From contig JAKSZT010054001.1 in NCBI GenBank assembly GCA_026826555.1, positions 1,800,151 through 1,864,150 on the forward strand: a stretch of 64,000 nucleotides of DNA, written 5' to 3'. The position numbers and the translations under genes are program-made. Under the pieces are notes generated by a model that saw only the letters and a list, made by a program, of their open reading frames with translations, made no database searches and had not been told where the DNA came from. This document shows, in pieces, positions 36,545 to 48,748 of the stretch (within the stretch, counting starts at the first letter, position 1; each line of letters starts with the position of its first letter). This DNA comes from Tolypeutes matacus. Taxonomy: Eukaryota > Chordata > Mammalia > Cingulata > Chlamyphoridae.

Positions 36545-38345
36545 TTAAATGCTGAATTTACTTTCAATTTTGGTCTGTCGGTTTGTTATAACTACATTTG
36601 CAAGACAGAGTAAAAGGTGGGAAATGGACAGAGGAGACAAATGATCACACCACCAGAAATGATAGAGTTAAATTCTCACAGTGAACTTCCTTCCTCTGCA
36701 CACCAGGAGTGAAAACATCTATAGGGAATTCAAAAGAACATCAAGGTGAAGAATGTAGCTCAAGAAGGAAAATTCAGGACCCGTGTTTGCTTTGGCATCT
36801 TGAGGTGAAAATGTTACTAAATAAGCTAAGTCAGGAACTAGAAATACAATCGAGTGAAGTGCCACCTTTTGACTAATGCCATGTGATTCGTGAACTTCTT
36901 TGGAGTTTTGAAATGACATTAGTGTGAATGCCTAAGAAAGCCCTCTTAGCTCTGGAATATCCTCAATTAGTTCCACCCCTTACAGGAGTGCAGTGGTTCA
37001 TTATATTTGTCTGTATCACCTCAGAATCACCATGTGAGGTAAGTTCCTACTATCCACTATTGTCTCATTTTAAAGGTGACTTGTTAACTCTCAGAAATAA
37101 TGAAAGGATAGCAGGATCTTGAACTATCATTTCTTTTTTAGTCTATCTGGCCTTTGGTGTTGATCCAATCTGATCATTAAGCCAGAAAGCTTGGTGGAGG
37201 AATAGAGTGTGGCAAGTGGGGGAACAAGTGCAGAATGTTATTTTCCTCCTTCACTATATTTTATTCCTCTCAGACTAGATGACCCTCAAACCCTGTCCCC
37301 TATGCAGTTTCCATAAATCTCTTACTGCAGGACAGACTTCTCCATTTCTTGATTCATTCTTAAATTGTGGCTATTTCTCTCCACTCCAAAATTTCCTTCC
37401 CTCTTTACCGTAGTTTTTTAACAGTCTCCTTCAGATATATCAGGCCTATACTTACTTATTACTTAGTATATTTCACCTGACCAACTACCTTACCCCTGCC
37501 CATCTAGTAGATTCTTCAATCTAGATGTAATGTGAGTTGTCTTTTTTTTTTTTTTCATTCATTAAACTACAGTAGCAGCTGATTATAAGTCACCAAAAAA
37601 GGAAAGAAAAGAAAAAGTATGAAAGGGAAGTTTCTAACCCACAAAGGTATAACAAAGGGATTAATCTGGGTGTTCTTGGTTTTATCTATCAGTCAAATAG
37701 AACCACAATCTGAGTTTCAGTTAAAAAAACAAACAAACAAAAAAACAAGCAATAAAACAAAACAAAACAAAAAAACGATTCCCTTTTACTACTTCTAGTT
37801 CTCTGCTGAAGCACATCCCAGGGCCCATCCTAAAGGGCCACTGTGCTCTCTTATCTTCCAAGTTCTTTAGTTATAATCCACATGAAATTGGATTAAAATT
37901 AACCTCTGAGGCTGCTCTTAAAGTTGAAGGAGGAAGGTCAAAATCAAGTAAAGCATGCTCTAAGGGGGAAAAAAACAAACATCTCAAAAGAGAGGGCTAA
38001 TTGTATTTACGCAGATATTGAGTTTCCAGCTTTTTAAAGTATCTGCTGACTTCTGTCCAGGCTCTTGTCCTGAATAGCAGAGGGAATCCTCTTGAACTAT
38101 GGCCTGGGCTGTGGGCTGTACTGTGCAGTCACAACGGCTTCCACAACTCAAAAGCACTGGTCCATTCCAATGACTTATAGGAGCTCTGCATTCCAAAAGT
38201 CACATTTCCCCAACAGGTGCTTCATTACTACCACCAGGTTATCATTCAAATGATCAATATCACTACTACCTTGCCATTATTTGAGGAATGTTTATTTGTT
38301 CAAAACACATGCACACCTATACACACAGTTGAGGTAAATTAAGGA
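36545..38345. other. No gene seen; unassigned DNA
   Basis: Contains an A/C-rich stretch at 37722-37776 (aacaaacaaacaaaaaaac type) that could be a decayed SINE tail, and a T12 run at 37541-37553. No exon is recognisable. Confidence 0.4.
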
Positions 38346-38349
38346 AAAA

Positions 38350-38868
38350 AGATATGAATATGGGACCTGGCAGAAAAACATGGCAGTGAAAAATGTGGCC
38401 ATGAAGACCTACAAGATGGCTGCTGGAAGAACCCCAAGAGAACCCCCTTTCAGAACAGGATTTTGTCTGGGATGAAGGAAAAGCCCTGGATATCATCAAG
38501 GGGACTTGTCATTGGGCACCCCCAGGCAATTGATGGGTGGGGTAACCAATCAAAACAGCAAACAACTGGGATTACTCGAATAATTAATGCTTTAAAAAGC
38601 AAGCAAGGAAGCCCAATCAGCCCCGTTTTGCCTTTTTTCTCCCTGCTTGGATTAGCAAACAAATAGACCTGGGGATCTGTAATCTGTAATGGAGACTTGT
38701 AGTCTGTAAATCAGCCCTTTCTATCCCTTTTTAGCCCTTTTCCTCTCTCTACCTGGGACCGACCCATAATCTGTTATTTTCTCCCATTTCTCTTCTCTCA
38801 TTTTCTTAGTAAACTATTGGCCTAACTGAACTGGCGTGTACTTAAAATTCTTTTTTTGTAACATAGAG
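38350..38868 (+). mobile_element. Probable ERV1-type solo LTR
   Basis: A roughly 500-bp stretch with promoter-like order: 'gacctacaagatggctgctgg', a CCAAT box in 'ggtaaccaatcaaaac' (38541-38556), 'gctttaaaaagc' as a possible TATA element (38589-38600), then pyrimidine-rich R/U5-like DNA ending 'aaattctttttttgtaaca'. The end CA is plausible at 38866, but the 5' end and a TSD could not be fixed. Confidence 0.5.
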
Positions 38869-39214
38869 AAAATCCAGCAACACAGGTATATATGTACACA
38901 AATGAACATACAATTAGAATTACAAATAAGGCTTCTCTAAGAGAGTGAAGTTTGAGCTGAGATAAAGAAAATCCAGAAATGTCTAGTCTGATGAGAATGT
39001 CTAGTCCGATGGAAAAGAGGAAGGGCCAGGAGAGAAGGAGGATGGTGGCTCACTAGGGTGAGGCAGTGGAGATAAAGTGAATTAGAGTGAAGGAGAGGGA
39101 TTAGAAGGTAGAATAGACACAACTTGTTGAAGGCTTGAGTATCCTGGGTGAGTAAGATAACCAAAAACTCCCAGATTTCTAGGCAGGCTCAAAACGCAGT
39201 CCTTTACGTATGTT

Positions 39215-40340
39215 ATAATGGTCAATAAAAGTGGCATCCCGCAAAAACTGGAAACAATCCAAGTGTCCATCAACCAATGAATGGCTAAACAAAATGTGGT
39301 ATATACCTACAATGGAATATTATTCAGCCCTAAAAAACAATGAAGTTCTGATACATGGAATGACATGGATGAACCTTGAAAACATCATGATAAATGAAAT
39401 AGGTCAGAGACAAAAGGACAAATATTCTATGATTCCACTGATACGAAATAATTAGAATAAGTAAACTCATAGACTCAAAATCTAGAATATAGGTTACCAG
39501 GGAATGGGGTAGGGGTAGGGAATAGGGAGTTAGTGATTAAATTATGCAGTTTCTATCTGGGATGATGGAAAAGTTTTGGTGGTAGATGGTGGTGAAGCAG
39601 TTGCAACAAGACTCATTTACCCATACTCATTGTTGTAACTGGATGCCTCCTTGTCCTCCCTATGGCCTCCTTGAATCCTGAGCTCCTTATGGTCTTAGCT
39701 CTCATGGGTTCCCAGGGATATCCTGAGACCATACTTGTGTGCTCCCTACTAACTGTGACCAAAAGTAATCTACCCAAGGAAAAACTCCCCCTTTTTACAT
39801 GCTTAGGCTGCCATTTGCTGGCCATGTGATGTCTGACTTTCTATGTAGAGCATGCCTCATATGCTCTGAGACTCCCTCCCTCCTCCTACCCCTATATAGA
39901 CCTCACCTGACCATATGAGAAGGAGATAGAGTTGAGCTTTGCTCGTCTCCTTGCTGGCTGACCTAGCAATAAAAGCCCTTTCTTTTCTCAAAAGCCTAAA
40001 GTCAGAATATTATCTCCTGTGTACACTGGGCAATAAGCCCTTGCTTGGTAACAGTGGTGATGGTAGCACAACATTGTGAACATAATTATCAGCACTGAAT
40101 TATATATTTGAATGTGGCTAAAGGGAAAATTTTTAGGGTGTAAATATGTTACTAGAATAAAAATTAAAAAAAAAAAAAAATCCACAGGACTATACAACAT
40201 AAATAGTGAACGCTAAAGTAAACCATGGACTATAGTTAATAGTAAAATTATAAAAATGTGCTTTCAATTGTAAAAAATGCACCACATTACTGCAAAATGT
40301 TGACAACAGGATGGTACAACTTCTCTTAAAAAAACAAAGG
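39215..40340 (+). repeat. L1 3' end (ORF2 end + 3' UTR), split by a solo LTR
   Basis: 39240-39592 matches the last part of an older L1 ORF2 and start of its 3' UTR ('ccaagtgtccatcaacc', 'atggaatattattcagcc', 'gaaaacatcatgataaatg', 'tctatgattccactgatac', 'ggttaccagggaatggggt'). The sequence resumes without loss at 40054 ('gtggtgatggtagcac', 'gtgaacataattat', 'aaaccatggactatagtta', 'ttgtaaaaaatgcacc'). The part from 40054 to 40340 is the 3' UTR, with A15-type runs near 40167. The frame at 39231-39455 is an ORF2 remnant. Confidence 0.85.
39593..40053 (+). mobile_element. Solo LTR (ERV1-like) in L1, 4-bp TSD
   Basis: A 461-bp LTR beginning TGAAGCAG and ending GGTAACA, inserted into the L1 3' UTR with the 4-bp duplication gtgg (39589-39592 and 40054-40057). 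Removing it restores a continuous L1 text. It has a TATA-like box 'cctatatagac' at 39891-39901 and a polyadenylation signal 'gcaataaaagcc' at about 39967. A 4-bp duplication is typical of gammaretrovirus-like ERV1 integrations. Confidence 0.85.
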
Positions 40341-40371
40341 TGATCTCTACAGTGTCCACCAAGATGTGAGA

Positions 40372-40625
40372 TGGTGTAGTGGTTACAATTATGGTCACTA
40401 TAGCAAGAGACAAGGGTTTGAATCCTAGTTCTGATGCTTAGTAGTTATTTGACCTAGGACAATTATACAAGCTTTCTTTGCCTTTGTTTTCTTATTTAAA
40501 AAAGGAGAATAATAACTGCATAATCTATAGAGTTGTAAGGACTAAATAAAGTAATATATGCAGAGTTCTTAGAATAGTGCTTGGCATGTGGTAAGTGCCA
40601 AATAAATATTAGCCATTATTATCAT
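40372..40625 (+). repeat. MIR SINE, nearly full length
   Basis: Has the ordered MIR text on the plus strand: 'ggtgtagtggttacaat', 'gggtttgaatcctagttctgatgc' (tRNA-like B box), 'atttgacctaggaca', 'ttgttttcttatttaaaaaagg', 'ataataactgca', 'ttgtaaggactaaataaag' and 'gtgcttggcatgtggtaagtgccaaataaatatt'. It is one of the best-preserved old SINEs in the window. Confidence 0.88.
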
Positions 40626-40639
40626 TAACATGTGGCAGG

Positions 40640-40810
40640 AAATCCGATGTGTTACCTCATCCTCCCAATAGGCCTGCAAGTAATGCACTGTTATCTCCAT
40701 TTTGCAGATGGAGAAGTGAAACAGGATTTTGAGAATGTGTCAATGACACACAGACAATTTAGTAACAGAGGCAAAATTGAGATCAGTTTTGTCTGGTTCC
40801 AAACTTTATA
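40640..40810 (-). repeat. MIR SINE fragment
   Basis: 'atcctcccaataggcctgcaagtaatg', 'tatctccattttgcagatggagaagtgaaac' and 'atttagtaacagaggcaaaattgagatca' follow the antisense MIR order. It directly follows the plus-strand MIR. Confidence 0.65.
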
Positions 40811-40964
40811 ATGTTCATATTAAAATAAGTAGTTTTTCTTACTACTTCCATGTGAGAACAAAGGATGGATATGGCTATGTAAGTTTCCTCATTAAGTCAA
40901 ACTAGCCAACTTCCCAGATTGACATTTGTGAGAAACTTCTGATCAAACATTGACACTTACACAC

Positions 40965-41384
40965 TGTTAAGTAAAATAAAATGGCAACCTGCATTGGGCA
41001 TTGCTGGGAGGGACCCCTTCCTAAGAATCAATTTTCCAGAAAAAAAAATCAATTGACATGCAGGAGCTTTCCAAGAAAATGGAACAATGGAACAAAATCT
41101 ACAGAACTACAGATAGGCAACAAACACCTGGGAATAAACCAGTTTGGGTTCAGTAGAGAGAGTTTATCAGAATGGACAAGCATTCTAATCAATGTATATA
41201 TGCTCCCCACAATGTAAGACTCCCCTCAATGTAAAATGGAAACAATAGCAGCCAATCAAAACACTTCCTTGTTTGCTTCTGAGTTTGCCCTATATAAGCT
41301 TCCCCTTTCCACTGCTTTAGTGGAGTTGTCCAAATAAATATCAGCAAAAATTTTTAAATGCTTCAGCTTTCCTTTGGCAGAATC
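40965..41384 (+). repeat. 5' LTR of the ERV
   Basis: Begins TGTTAAGTAAAATAAAATGG. Contains the CCAAT-type 'cagccaatcaaaacacttcc' (41251-41270), a TATA box in 'ccctatataagcttcccc' (41289-41306) and the polyadenylation signal in 'ccaaataaatatc' (about 41330-41342). It aligns along its whole length with the LTR at 50561 but lacks a block of about 45 bp present there at about 50930-50975. The exact 3' end is uncertain by a few bases. Confidence 0.85.
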
Positions 41385-42827
41385 TGGTGTTATAAGCAAG
41401 ATCCAAAAGAAGAACCATGGCACCCCCCAGATGAAGTAACCAGGTGAAGGTACTTGTAGAGCCATTTTGTGTTTACTACTTTATTGCTATATACGGAAGT
41501 GGTGGGTAAGCCTCTCCTGGATCCGAGCTCCATAGCATGTGTTGAGCTCTGCTCAGTTTATCTGGGCACATTAAAACTGGTCTGGGTCCAGAGGAAGCCT
41601 CAGGTAAGACACCCACCTTTTCTTTAAATTGTTCCACTGAGGCATCAAAAAATAGTGATTCCAAAATAACCTCATTAAAAGACTCCTTAAAAAAGCAAAA
41701 CAAAACCAAACCTTAAGAAATGAGAAGCCAAGACAAGAGAAGAGGACTGTAGACAAACTGACTTGACTCTTAACAGCACCTTCAGCCCCTTCTCTTCATC
41801 CTCCTTTCCTGACCCTTCTGAATCTACTAACCCTCTCTCTCATTTACCCTTTTACAAGGAATAGGAGTAATAAAACAAAACTAGGCAAATGCCCTTTAGG
41901 GTTAGGCTGTCCACAAACCTAGGCATCCCAACCAGTGTCCCCTTAATTTATACTCAGAGGTGGAACTCAGTGCCATAATTATTCATAGAATAATTTAGGA
42001 TTGTTTAGGGGGCATATGATCCAGGGTAACCTGACCTAAAGTACACGTTTGTCTGAACCTTAGATGATAAATCCTGGAAGGCAAAAGCTGATTGAACTGA
42101 CCCAGAAAGAGACCTAGAAGATCCCTCTTTCCACAATAAATCTGTGGGTCAAATAGGCCAAGAAACAGGGCAAAGCTTCTATAACATTACACATCAGGAC
42201 AAAGAAAATCCTAAAAGTCAACTCCACCGATATTGATGGGAAAGCTTTAGCCCTCATATTAAGCAATTAACCTCAACTTATTCCGTCTGCTAAGAACAGA
42301 TTCTGATAAAAATATAAGAGTGGGGCAAGGACAGGAAGCCAGTTCTTTTATATGTACTAGTAAGTTTTATATTTCTATGTTTTCTGTGTTTCTGTGTTTT
42401 TATACTTGACTCATGAAAAATTTTATATTGAAGCTATAAGCTCTCTATATGTGTCTATATATTTGATGTACATTTTACTACCCCTGGACAATACTACCAA
42501 GTTAACTTAGAAAATTCTTAAAAGAGCTTTATTCAAATTGCCTTAAAGATAAAAAAGCACTTATATATGAATCAAATTACTGAAATCCTACAAATTAAGG
42601 AAACCAAACTTATAATATTTCCAATGAAGAGAGATTATTTGTAGAACTAAACCCAAATTTTTTTTAAACTTTATTTTGTACATTTAATAATTGAAAACAT
42701 AAACAATTAAAAACTAAAAAGTTAAACACAGATGAATAAATATATACATTTCTCAATTAAATATAATGGATACATGTAAAAAAAATTTTTTTTTGAATCA
42801 AACAATATATTACACAATATATTTGGT

Positions 42828-45800
42828 TCATAGTAATGCATTCATACAGTATTTGTGCTTTTGTGTCTGGCTTGTTTCACTCAACATAATGTCCTCCAGG
42901 TTCATCCATGTTGCCATATGCTTTATGACTTCATTTCCTCTTATAGCTGCATAATATTCCATCGTGTGAATAGACCACAGTTTGTTTATCCATTCATCTG
43001 TTGATGGACACCTGGGTTGTTTCCAACTTTTGGCAATGGTGAATAATGTGGCTATGAACATCGGTGTGCAGATGTCTGTTTGTGTCACTGCTCTCAGTTC
43101 TTGTGGGTATATACCCAGTAGTGGTATTGCAGGGTCATGTGGCAAGTCTATATTCAACTTCTTTAGGAACTGCCAAACAGTCCTCCATAGTGGTTGTACC
43201 ATCCTGCATTCCTACCAGCAGTGAAAAAGTGTTCCTATCTCTCCACATCCTCTCCAACATTGGAGTTCTCTGTCTTTTTAATAGTGGCCATTCTGATAGG
43301 TGTGAAATGATATTTCATTGTAGTTTTGATATGCATTTCCCTAATCATGCGTGATGTTGAGCATTTCTTCATGTGTTTTTTTGCCATTTGTATTTCTTCT
43401 TCGGAGAAATGTCTATTCAAGTTTTTGGCCCATTTTTTAATTGGGTCATTTGTCTTTTTATTGTTGAGTTGTAACATCTCTTTATATATCCTGGATATTA
43501 AACCCTTATCAGATATGTGATTTCCAAATATTTTTTCCCATTGAGTTGGCTGCCTTTTCACCCTTCTGACAAAGTCCTGTGAGGTGCAAAAGTGTTTAAT
43601 TTTGAGGAGGTCCCATTTATCTACTTTTTCTTTTGTTACACGTGCTTTGGGTGTGAGTTCCAATAAACCACCACCTACTACAAGGTCTTGAAGATGTTTC
43701 CCTACATTTTCTTCTAGTACTTTTATGATCCTGGCTTTTATATTTAGATCTTTGATCCATTTTGAGTTGATTCTTGTATAGGGGGTTAGATAGGGGTCCT
43801 CTTTCATTCTTTTGGTCATAGATATCCAGTTCTCCCAACACCATTTGTTGAAGAGACTGTTTTTTTCCCATCAGCGTGGGCTTGGTAGGTTTTTCAAAAA
43901 CCAGTTGACTGTATAGGTGAGGGTTTATTTCTGGATTCTCAATTCTATTCCACTGATCGATATGTCTATCTTTATGCCAGTACCATGATGTTTTGACCAC
44001 TGTAGCTTTGTAATATGTTTCAAGGTCAGGCAGTGAAATTCTTCCCACATTGCTCTTCTTTTTTAGAATACTTTTGGCTATTCGGGTGCACTTACCCTTC
44101 CAGATGAATTTGGTAATTGCCTTCTCTAATTCTGTAAAGTAAGCTGTTGGGATTTTGATTGGTATTTCATTGAATCTGTAAATCAGTTTGGGCAAGATTG
44201 ACATCTTCACGATATTTATTCTTCCAATCCATGAACACAGAATGCCTTTCCATTTGTTTAGGTCTTTTAAAATTTCTTTTAGCATTGTTTGGTAGTTTTC
44301 TGCATATAGGTCCTATACTTCCTTGGTTAAATCAACTCCTAGGTATTTGAGTCTTTTTGTTGCTATTGAAAATGGAATTTTCCTCCTGATTTCCTCCTCA
44401 GATTGTTCAGTACTAGTGTACAAAAACATCACTGATTTTTGCGTGTTGATCTTATATCCTGCCACTTTGCTGAACTCATTTATTAGTTCAAGTAGCTTTG
44501 TTGTGGATACTTCAGGATTTTCTAAATACAGGATCATGTCATCCACAAACAGTGAGAGTTTTACTTCCTCTTTTCCTATTTGGACACCTTTAATTTTTTT
44601 GTCTTGTCTAATTGCCCTCGCTAGAACTTCTAGTACAATGTTGAATAACAATGGTGACAGTGGGCATCCTTGTCTTGTTCCTGATCTTAGGGGGAAAGCT
44701 TTCAACCTTTCTCAATTGAGTATGATGTTGGTTGTGGGTTTTTCATATATGCCTTTTATCATATTGAGGAATTTTCCTTTTATTCCTATCTTTTGAAGTA
44801 TTTTTATCAAAAAAGGATGTTGGATTTTGTCGAATGCCTTTTCTTCATCTATTGAGATGATCATGTGTTTTTTTTTCCTTCAATTTGTTAATGTGGTGTA
44901 TTACATTGATTGATTTTCTTATGTTGAACCAGCCTTGCATGCCAGGAATAAATCCCACTTGGTCGTGATGTATAAGTCTTTTGATATACTGTTGGATTCG
45001 ATTTGCAAGTATTTTGTTGAGAATTTTTGCATCTATGTTCATGAGAGAGATTGGTCTGTAATTTTCTTTTCTTGTGGAATCTTTATCTGGCTTTGGTATT
45101 AGGGTGATGTTGGCTTCATAAAATGTGTTGGGTAATTTTCCGTTCTCTTCAATTTTTTCGAAGAGTTTAAATAGGATTGGCGTTAATTCTTCTAGAAATG
45201 CTTGGTAGAATTCACCTGTGAAGCCATCTGGTCCTGGACTTTTCTTTGCTGGAAGATTTTTGATGACGGATTCAATCTCCTTAATTGTGATTGGTTTGTT
45301 AAGTTCTTGTATTTCTTGTTGTGTCAGTGTAGGCTGGTTATGAGTTTCTAGAAATTTGTCCATTTCATCCAGGTTGTATAGTTTGTTGGCATATAGTTTC
45401 TCATAATATCCTCTTATGATTCTTTTTATTTCTGTGAGGTCATTTGTAATTTCCCCCCTTTCATTTCTGATTGTATTTATTTGCATCTTCTTTCTTTTTT
45501 TTCTTTGTTAGTCTAGCGAGGGGTTTGTCAATTTTATTGATCTTCTCAAAGAACCAGCTTTTGGTTTTGTTGATTTTCTCTATGCTTTTCTGTTCTAATT
45601 TTCATTTATTTCTGCTCTAATCTTTATTATTTCTTTCCTTCTTTTTGCTTTGGGAATGGTTTGCTATTCTTTTTCTAGTTTCTCAAGTTGTTCAGTTAAA
45701 TCTTTGAGTTTAGCTCTTTCTTGTTTCTTAATATAGGCATTTAGGGCTATAAATTTCCCTCTCAAGACTGCCTTTGCTGTATCCCATAAGTTTTGATATG

Positions 45801-46645
45801 TTGTGTTCTCATTTTCATTTGTCTCAATATATTTACTGATTTCACTTGCAATTTCTTCTTTGACCCACTGAATATTTAGGAGTGTGTTGTTCAGTCGCCA
45901 CACATTTGCAAATTTACTTTTTTCCTATCTCTTATTGATTTCTAGTTTCATTCCATTATGATCTGAGAAGGTGCTTTGTATAATTTCAATCTTTTTATAT
46001 TTATTGAGAGCTGTATTGTGACCTAACATGTGGTCTATCCTGGAGAATGATCCATGGGCACTTGAGAAGAATGTATAACCCACTGAGTTTGGATGCAGTG
46101 TTCTGTATATGTCTGTTAGGTCTAACTTGTTTATCATATTGTTCAAGGTCTCTGTTTCCTTGTTGATCTTCTGTCTAGTTGTTCTATATAATGATGTAAG
46201 AGGGGTGTTGAAGTCTCTGACGATTATTGTAGAAATGTCTATTTCTCCCTTCAGTTTTGCCAGAGTTTGTCTCATATATTTTGGGGCACCCTGGTTAGGT
46301 GCGTAGATATTTATGACTGCTATATCTTCCTGGAGGATCGTCCCTTTTATTAATATATAATGGCCTTCCGCATCTCATCACTTTTTTGCATTTGAAGTCT
46401 GTTTTGTCTGATATTAGTATAGCTACCCCTGCTCTTTTCTGTTTATTATTCACGTGGAGTATTTTTTTCCAACCTTTTACTTTCAGCCGTCTTGTATCTT
46501 TGGGTCTGAGGTGAGTTTCTTGTAAGCAGCATATGGATGGCTCATGTTTTTTTATCCATTCTGTCAGCCTGTATCTTTTGATTGGGGAATTTAATCCATT
46601 CACATTCAATGATATTACTGAAAATGCACTATTTATTTCCTCCAT
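42828..46645 (-). pseudogene. L1 ORF2 (endonuclease/reverse transcriptase), disrupted
   Basis: About 1,270 codons long, the usual ORF2p length. From 46645 down: an apurinic-type endonuclease domain (SLNVNGLNSPIKRYRLTEW, CCLQETH; then in another frame VRDFNTPL and SDHNGMKLEIN); a linker; reverse transcriptase ([17 protein letters not shown] and LIPKPDKD at 45486-44845; the catalytic FVDD at 44549-44538, where FADD is usual); and a C-terminal part ([20 protein letters not shown]). At least four frame changes (after 46295, between 44845 and 44705, in 43819-43617, and at 43235-43202), plus stops near 45904-45924 and 44313, break it. ORF2p normally nicks DNA and primes reverse transcription on L1 RNA; this copy cannot encode it. 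Confidence 0.92.
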
Positions 46646-46726
46646 TTTATTCTTTGGTTTTCATATGTCATCTTATTTTTGTCTTTCTTTTTACTCTTTT
46701 GGTTATCCTTTCTGCTTTTCTTTCTT

Positions 46727-47685
46727 CTATACTCTCCTCCAAGCCTCTCTCTCCTGTCTTTTTCTTTCAAGTTCTAAGGCTTCCTTTAATATTTCCTGCA
46801 AAGGTGGATTCTTTTTTGCAAACTCTCTTAGTTTCTGTTTGTTTGTGAATACTTTATATTCACCTTCATATTTGAAGGACAGTTTTGCTGGATAAAGAAT
46901 TCTCGGCTAGCAGTTTTTCTCTTTCAGTTTCCTAATTGTATCATACCACTGTCTTCTGGCCTCCATGGTTTCTGAAGAGAAATCTGCACTAAGTCTTACT
47001 GGACGTCCTTTGTACGTGATCGTTTGCTTTTCTCTTGCTGCTCTGAGAATTTTCTCTTTATCTTTTACATTTGACATTCTGAATAATATGTGTCTTGGCG
47101 TAGGTCTATTTAGATTTATTCTTATTGGGGTACGGTGTGCTTCTTGGACACGTAAGTTCATTTCTTTTGTGAGAGTTGGGAAATTTTCAGCTATTATTTC
47201 CTCTTCTCCTTCTGGAACTTCCATGACACGTATGTTCTTGCGTTTTGTGTTGTCATTCAACTCTCTGAGCCCCTGCTCAATTTTTTCCATTCTTTTCTCT
47301 CTCTGTTCTTTTCTCTCTTCAATTTTAGCTGCTCTGTCTTCAGTATCACTTATTCTTTCTTCTATCATTTCGAGTCTGCTGTTGTATGCTTCAAAGGTAT
47401 TTTTGACTTCACCTATTGTGTCTTTCATTCCCATGAACTCCGTTACTTTTCTGTCCAGTGTTTCAAATTCTTCTTTGCATTTGCTCAATGACTTCTTGAT
47501 GTCATTGATCTCTTTAACTATATTCTCTTTCATCTCATTAATTTGATTTTGGAAATTTGTGCTCATTCACTGATTAGTTCTCTCAAATTCTGCATTTCTT
47601 CTGGGACTTTGCTGTATTCCTTTTCTTGGGCCATGTCTTCTATTTTCTTAGTATGGCTCATAATCTTTTGCTGGTGCTTAGGCAT
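46727..47685 (-). pseudogene. L1 ORF1 (RNA-binding protein), disrupted
   Basis: ORF1p is an RNA-binding trimer that coats L1 RNA. The probable start is the ATG at 47685-47683 (MPKHQQK). A 1-base frame change near 47566 shifts into a 219-codon frame holding a long heptad-rich coiled coil (MSTNFQNQINEMKENIVKEI, ending about EQREKRMEKIEQ) and the RRM-like and C-terminal domains (RPTPRHILFRMSNVKDKEKI, ITYKGRPVRLSADFSSETM). An early TAG at 46907-46909 truncates it. Beyond that stop the same frame continues with FKYEGEYKVFTNKQKLREF-type text to the natural TAG at 46727-46729. Total length is about 320 codons, normal for mammals. Confidence 0.9.
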
Positions 47686-48748
47686 CTGGTTAGGTTGTAT
47701 TTTACTTAGATGCTCTATCTCTTTCTCTTTTATGGGGTTTTAGTGGCAGGAGGCTGTGAGTTACCACAGCTCTTTGGTTTTTAGCTCAACCTTGATTGTT
47801 AGGATTGTTTTGCTGGTTGCTCAAAACTGGGCACTGGACCCAGTAATTGGTTGTAGAGTCGTTTCCTAGGGCCTTGGGCAGGGAGGCTATAGAGGCCAGG
47901 AAAAGCCTCTCTTACTTATTAATTTTCTTATGTGCACTTCCTTGGTCTGCCAGGAGATGGCGCTTGTTGGCAGCTCTCAATTCAATGCCTGGTCAGAGCG
48001 TATTTGTTGTGACACAGGCCAGATCAATGTGATAGGGCTTCCTTTCTGGGGGCTAAGAGCCCTGTGATTCAAACTTTCTGAGGCAGTTCTCCAGACTTCT
48101 CTCGTAGTGCCCCCCTTTTCCCAGCTAGGAAATATTTCCACTCCCTTCTGAATCCTCAACCATCAGTCCCTGTTAGTAGAGGAGGAGATTGGGAGGTTTG
48201 TATATCTTTAGCCCCTTGCAGGCTCCAAGGCAAACAGTGGCGCAGCCCCACCCAGCCTGGAAGGGCTCTCGGGACTGGGCGGACCAAAACTAGGAGTCCA
48301 AAGCAGGGTCAGCCCCAGGCTCTCTCTACCCTCTCTTGTGGAGTCCTCAACAATTAGTCCAGGCTAGAAGAGAGGGAGGTTGGGAGGGTCGGATTTCTCC
48401 AGTACTTTCTAGGCTCCCAGGGCAAACCGTCCTTTGGAAGGGTCCGTGGGACTCCGCAGCCCAAATTTCAGGTCAGAACCTGAGTCAGCCTAAGGTTGTG
48501 TCCCTCTTTCTCCCCTTTCCGGGAGTGGCAGATCCCTGAAGCCCCCTTTGTCTGTGGTCGCAGGCCCAGAGGCCGGAGAATTCTGAAGAGTGTGGGGGAG
48601 GGTGCCGGCAGCAGCAGAAGCTGCTACTTGCAACTCACAGTTCTGTTGTTGCAATTTCCCTCTTCTGTCCCTCTCTCCTCTGGGTGGTGTATAGACTTCA
48701 CCTGCTGTCCTAAACCCTAGAAGATCTTTTTTGGGGCTGTTTCCGCTT
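47686..48748 (-). promoter_or_regulatory. L1 5' UTR with internal promoter region
   Basis: About 1.06 kb, markedly richer in G+C than its surroundings, ending exactly at the TSD. Mammalian L1 5' UTRs contain an internal RNA polymerase II promoter. The location and composition support that role here, but I do not identify individual factor sites. The short frames within (47847-48032, 48336-48539, 48496-48720) are incidental. Confidence 0.75.

Larger units (their letters stand above)
42663..48748 (-). mobile_element. Full-length L1 (about 6.1 kb) inside the ERV
   Basis: A complete LINE-1: poly(A)/3' UTR at 42663-42827, ORF2 at 42828-46645, ORF1 at 46727-47685, and a GC-richer 5' UTR at 47686-48748, all on the minus strand. 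An exact 13-bp TSD aacccaaattttt lies at 42650-42662 and 48749-48761, within retroviral internal DNA. The 3' end is nearly the same as the L1s at 29019 and 25229, so they form one young family. Both ORFs are broken, so this copy cannot move on its own. The 5' UTR is complete enough that a promoter may once have existed. Confidence 0.95.

Noticed and set aside
46965..47546. 193-codon plus-strand frame
   Set aside because: It is the antisense shadow of the L1 ORF1 coiled-coil region; its Ser/Leu/Phe richness is what reversal of Glu/Lys-rich codons gives.
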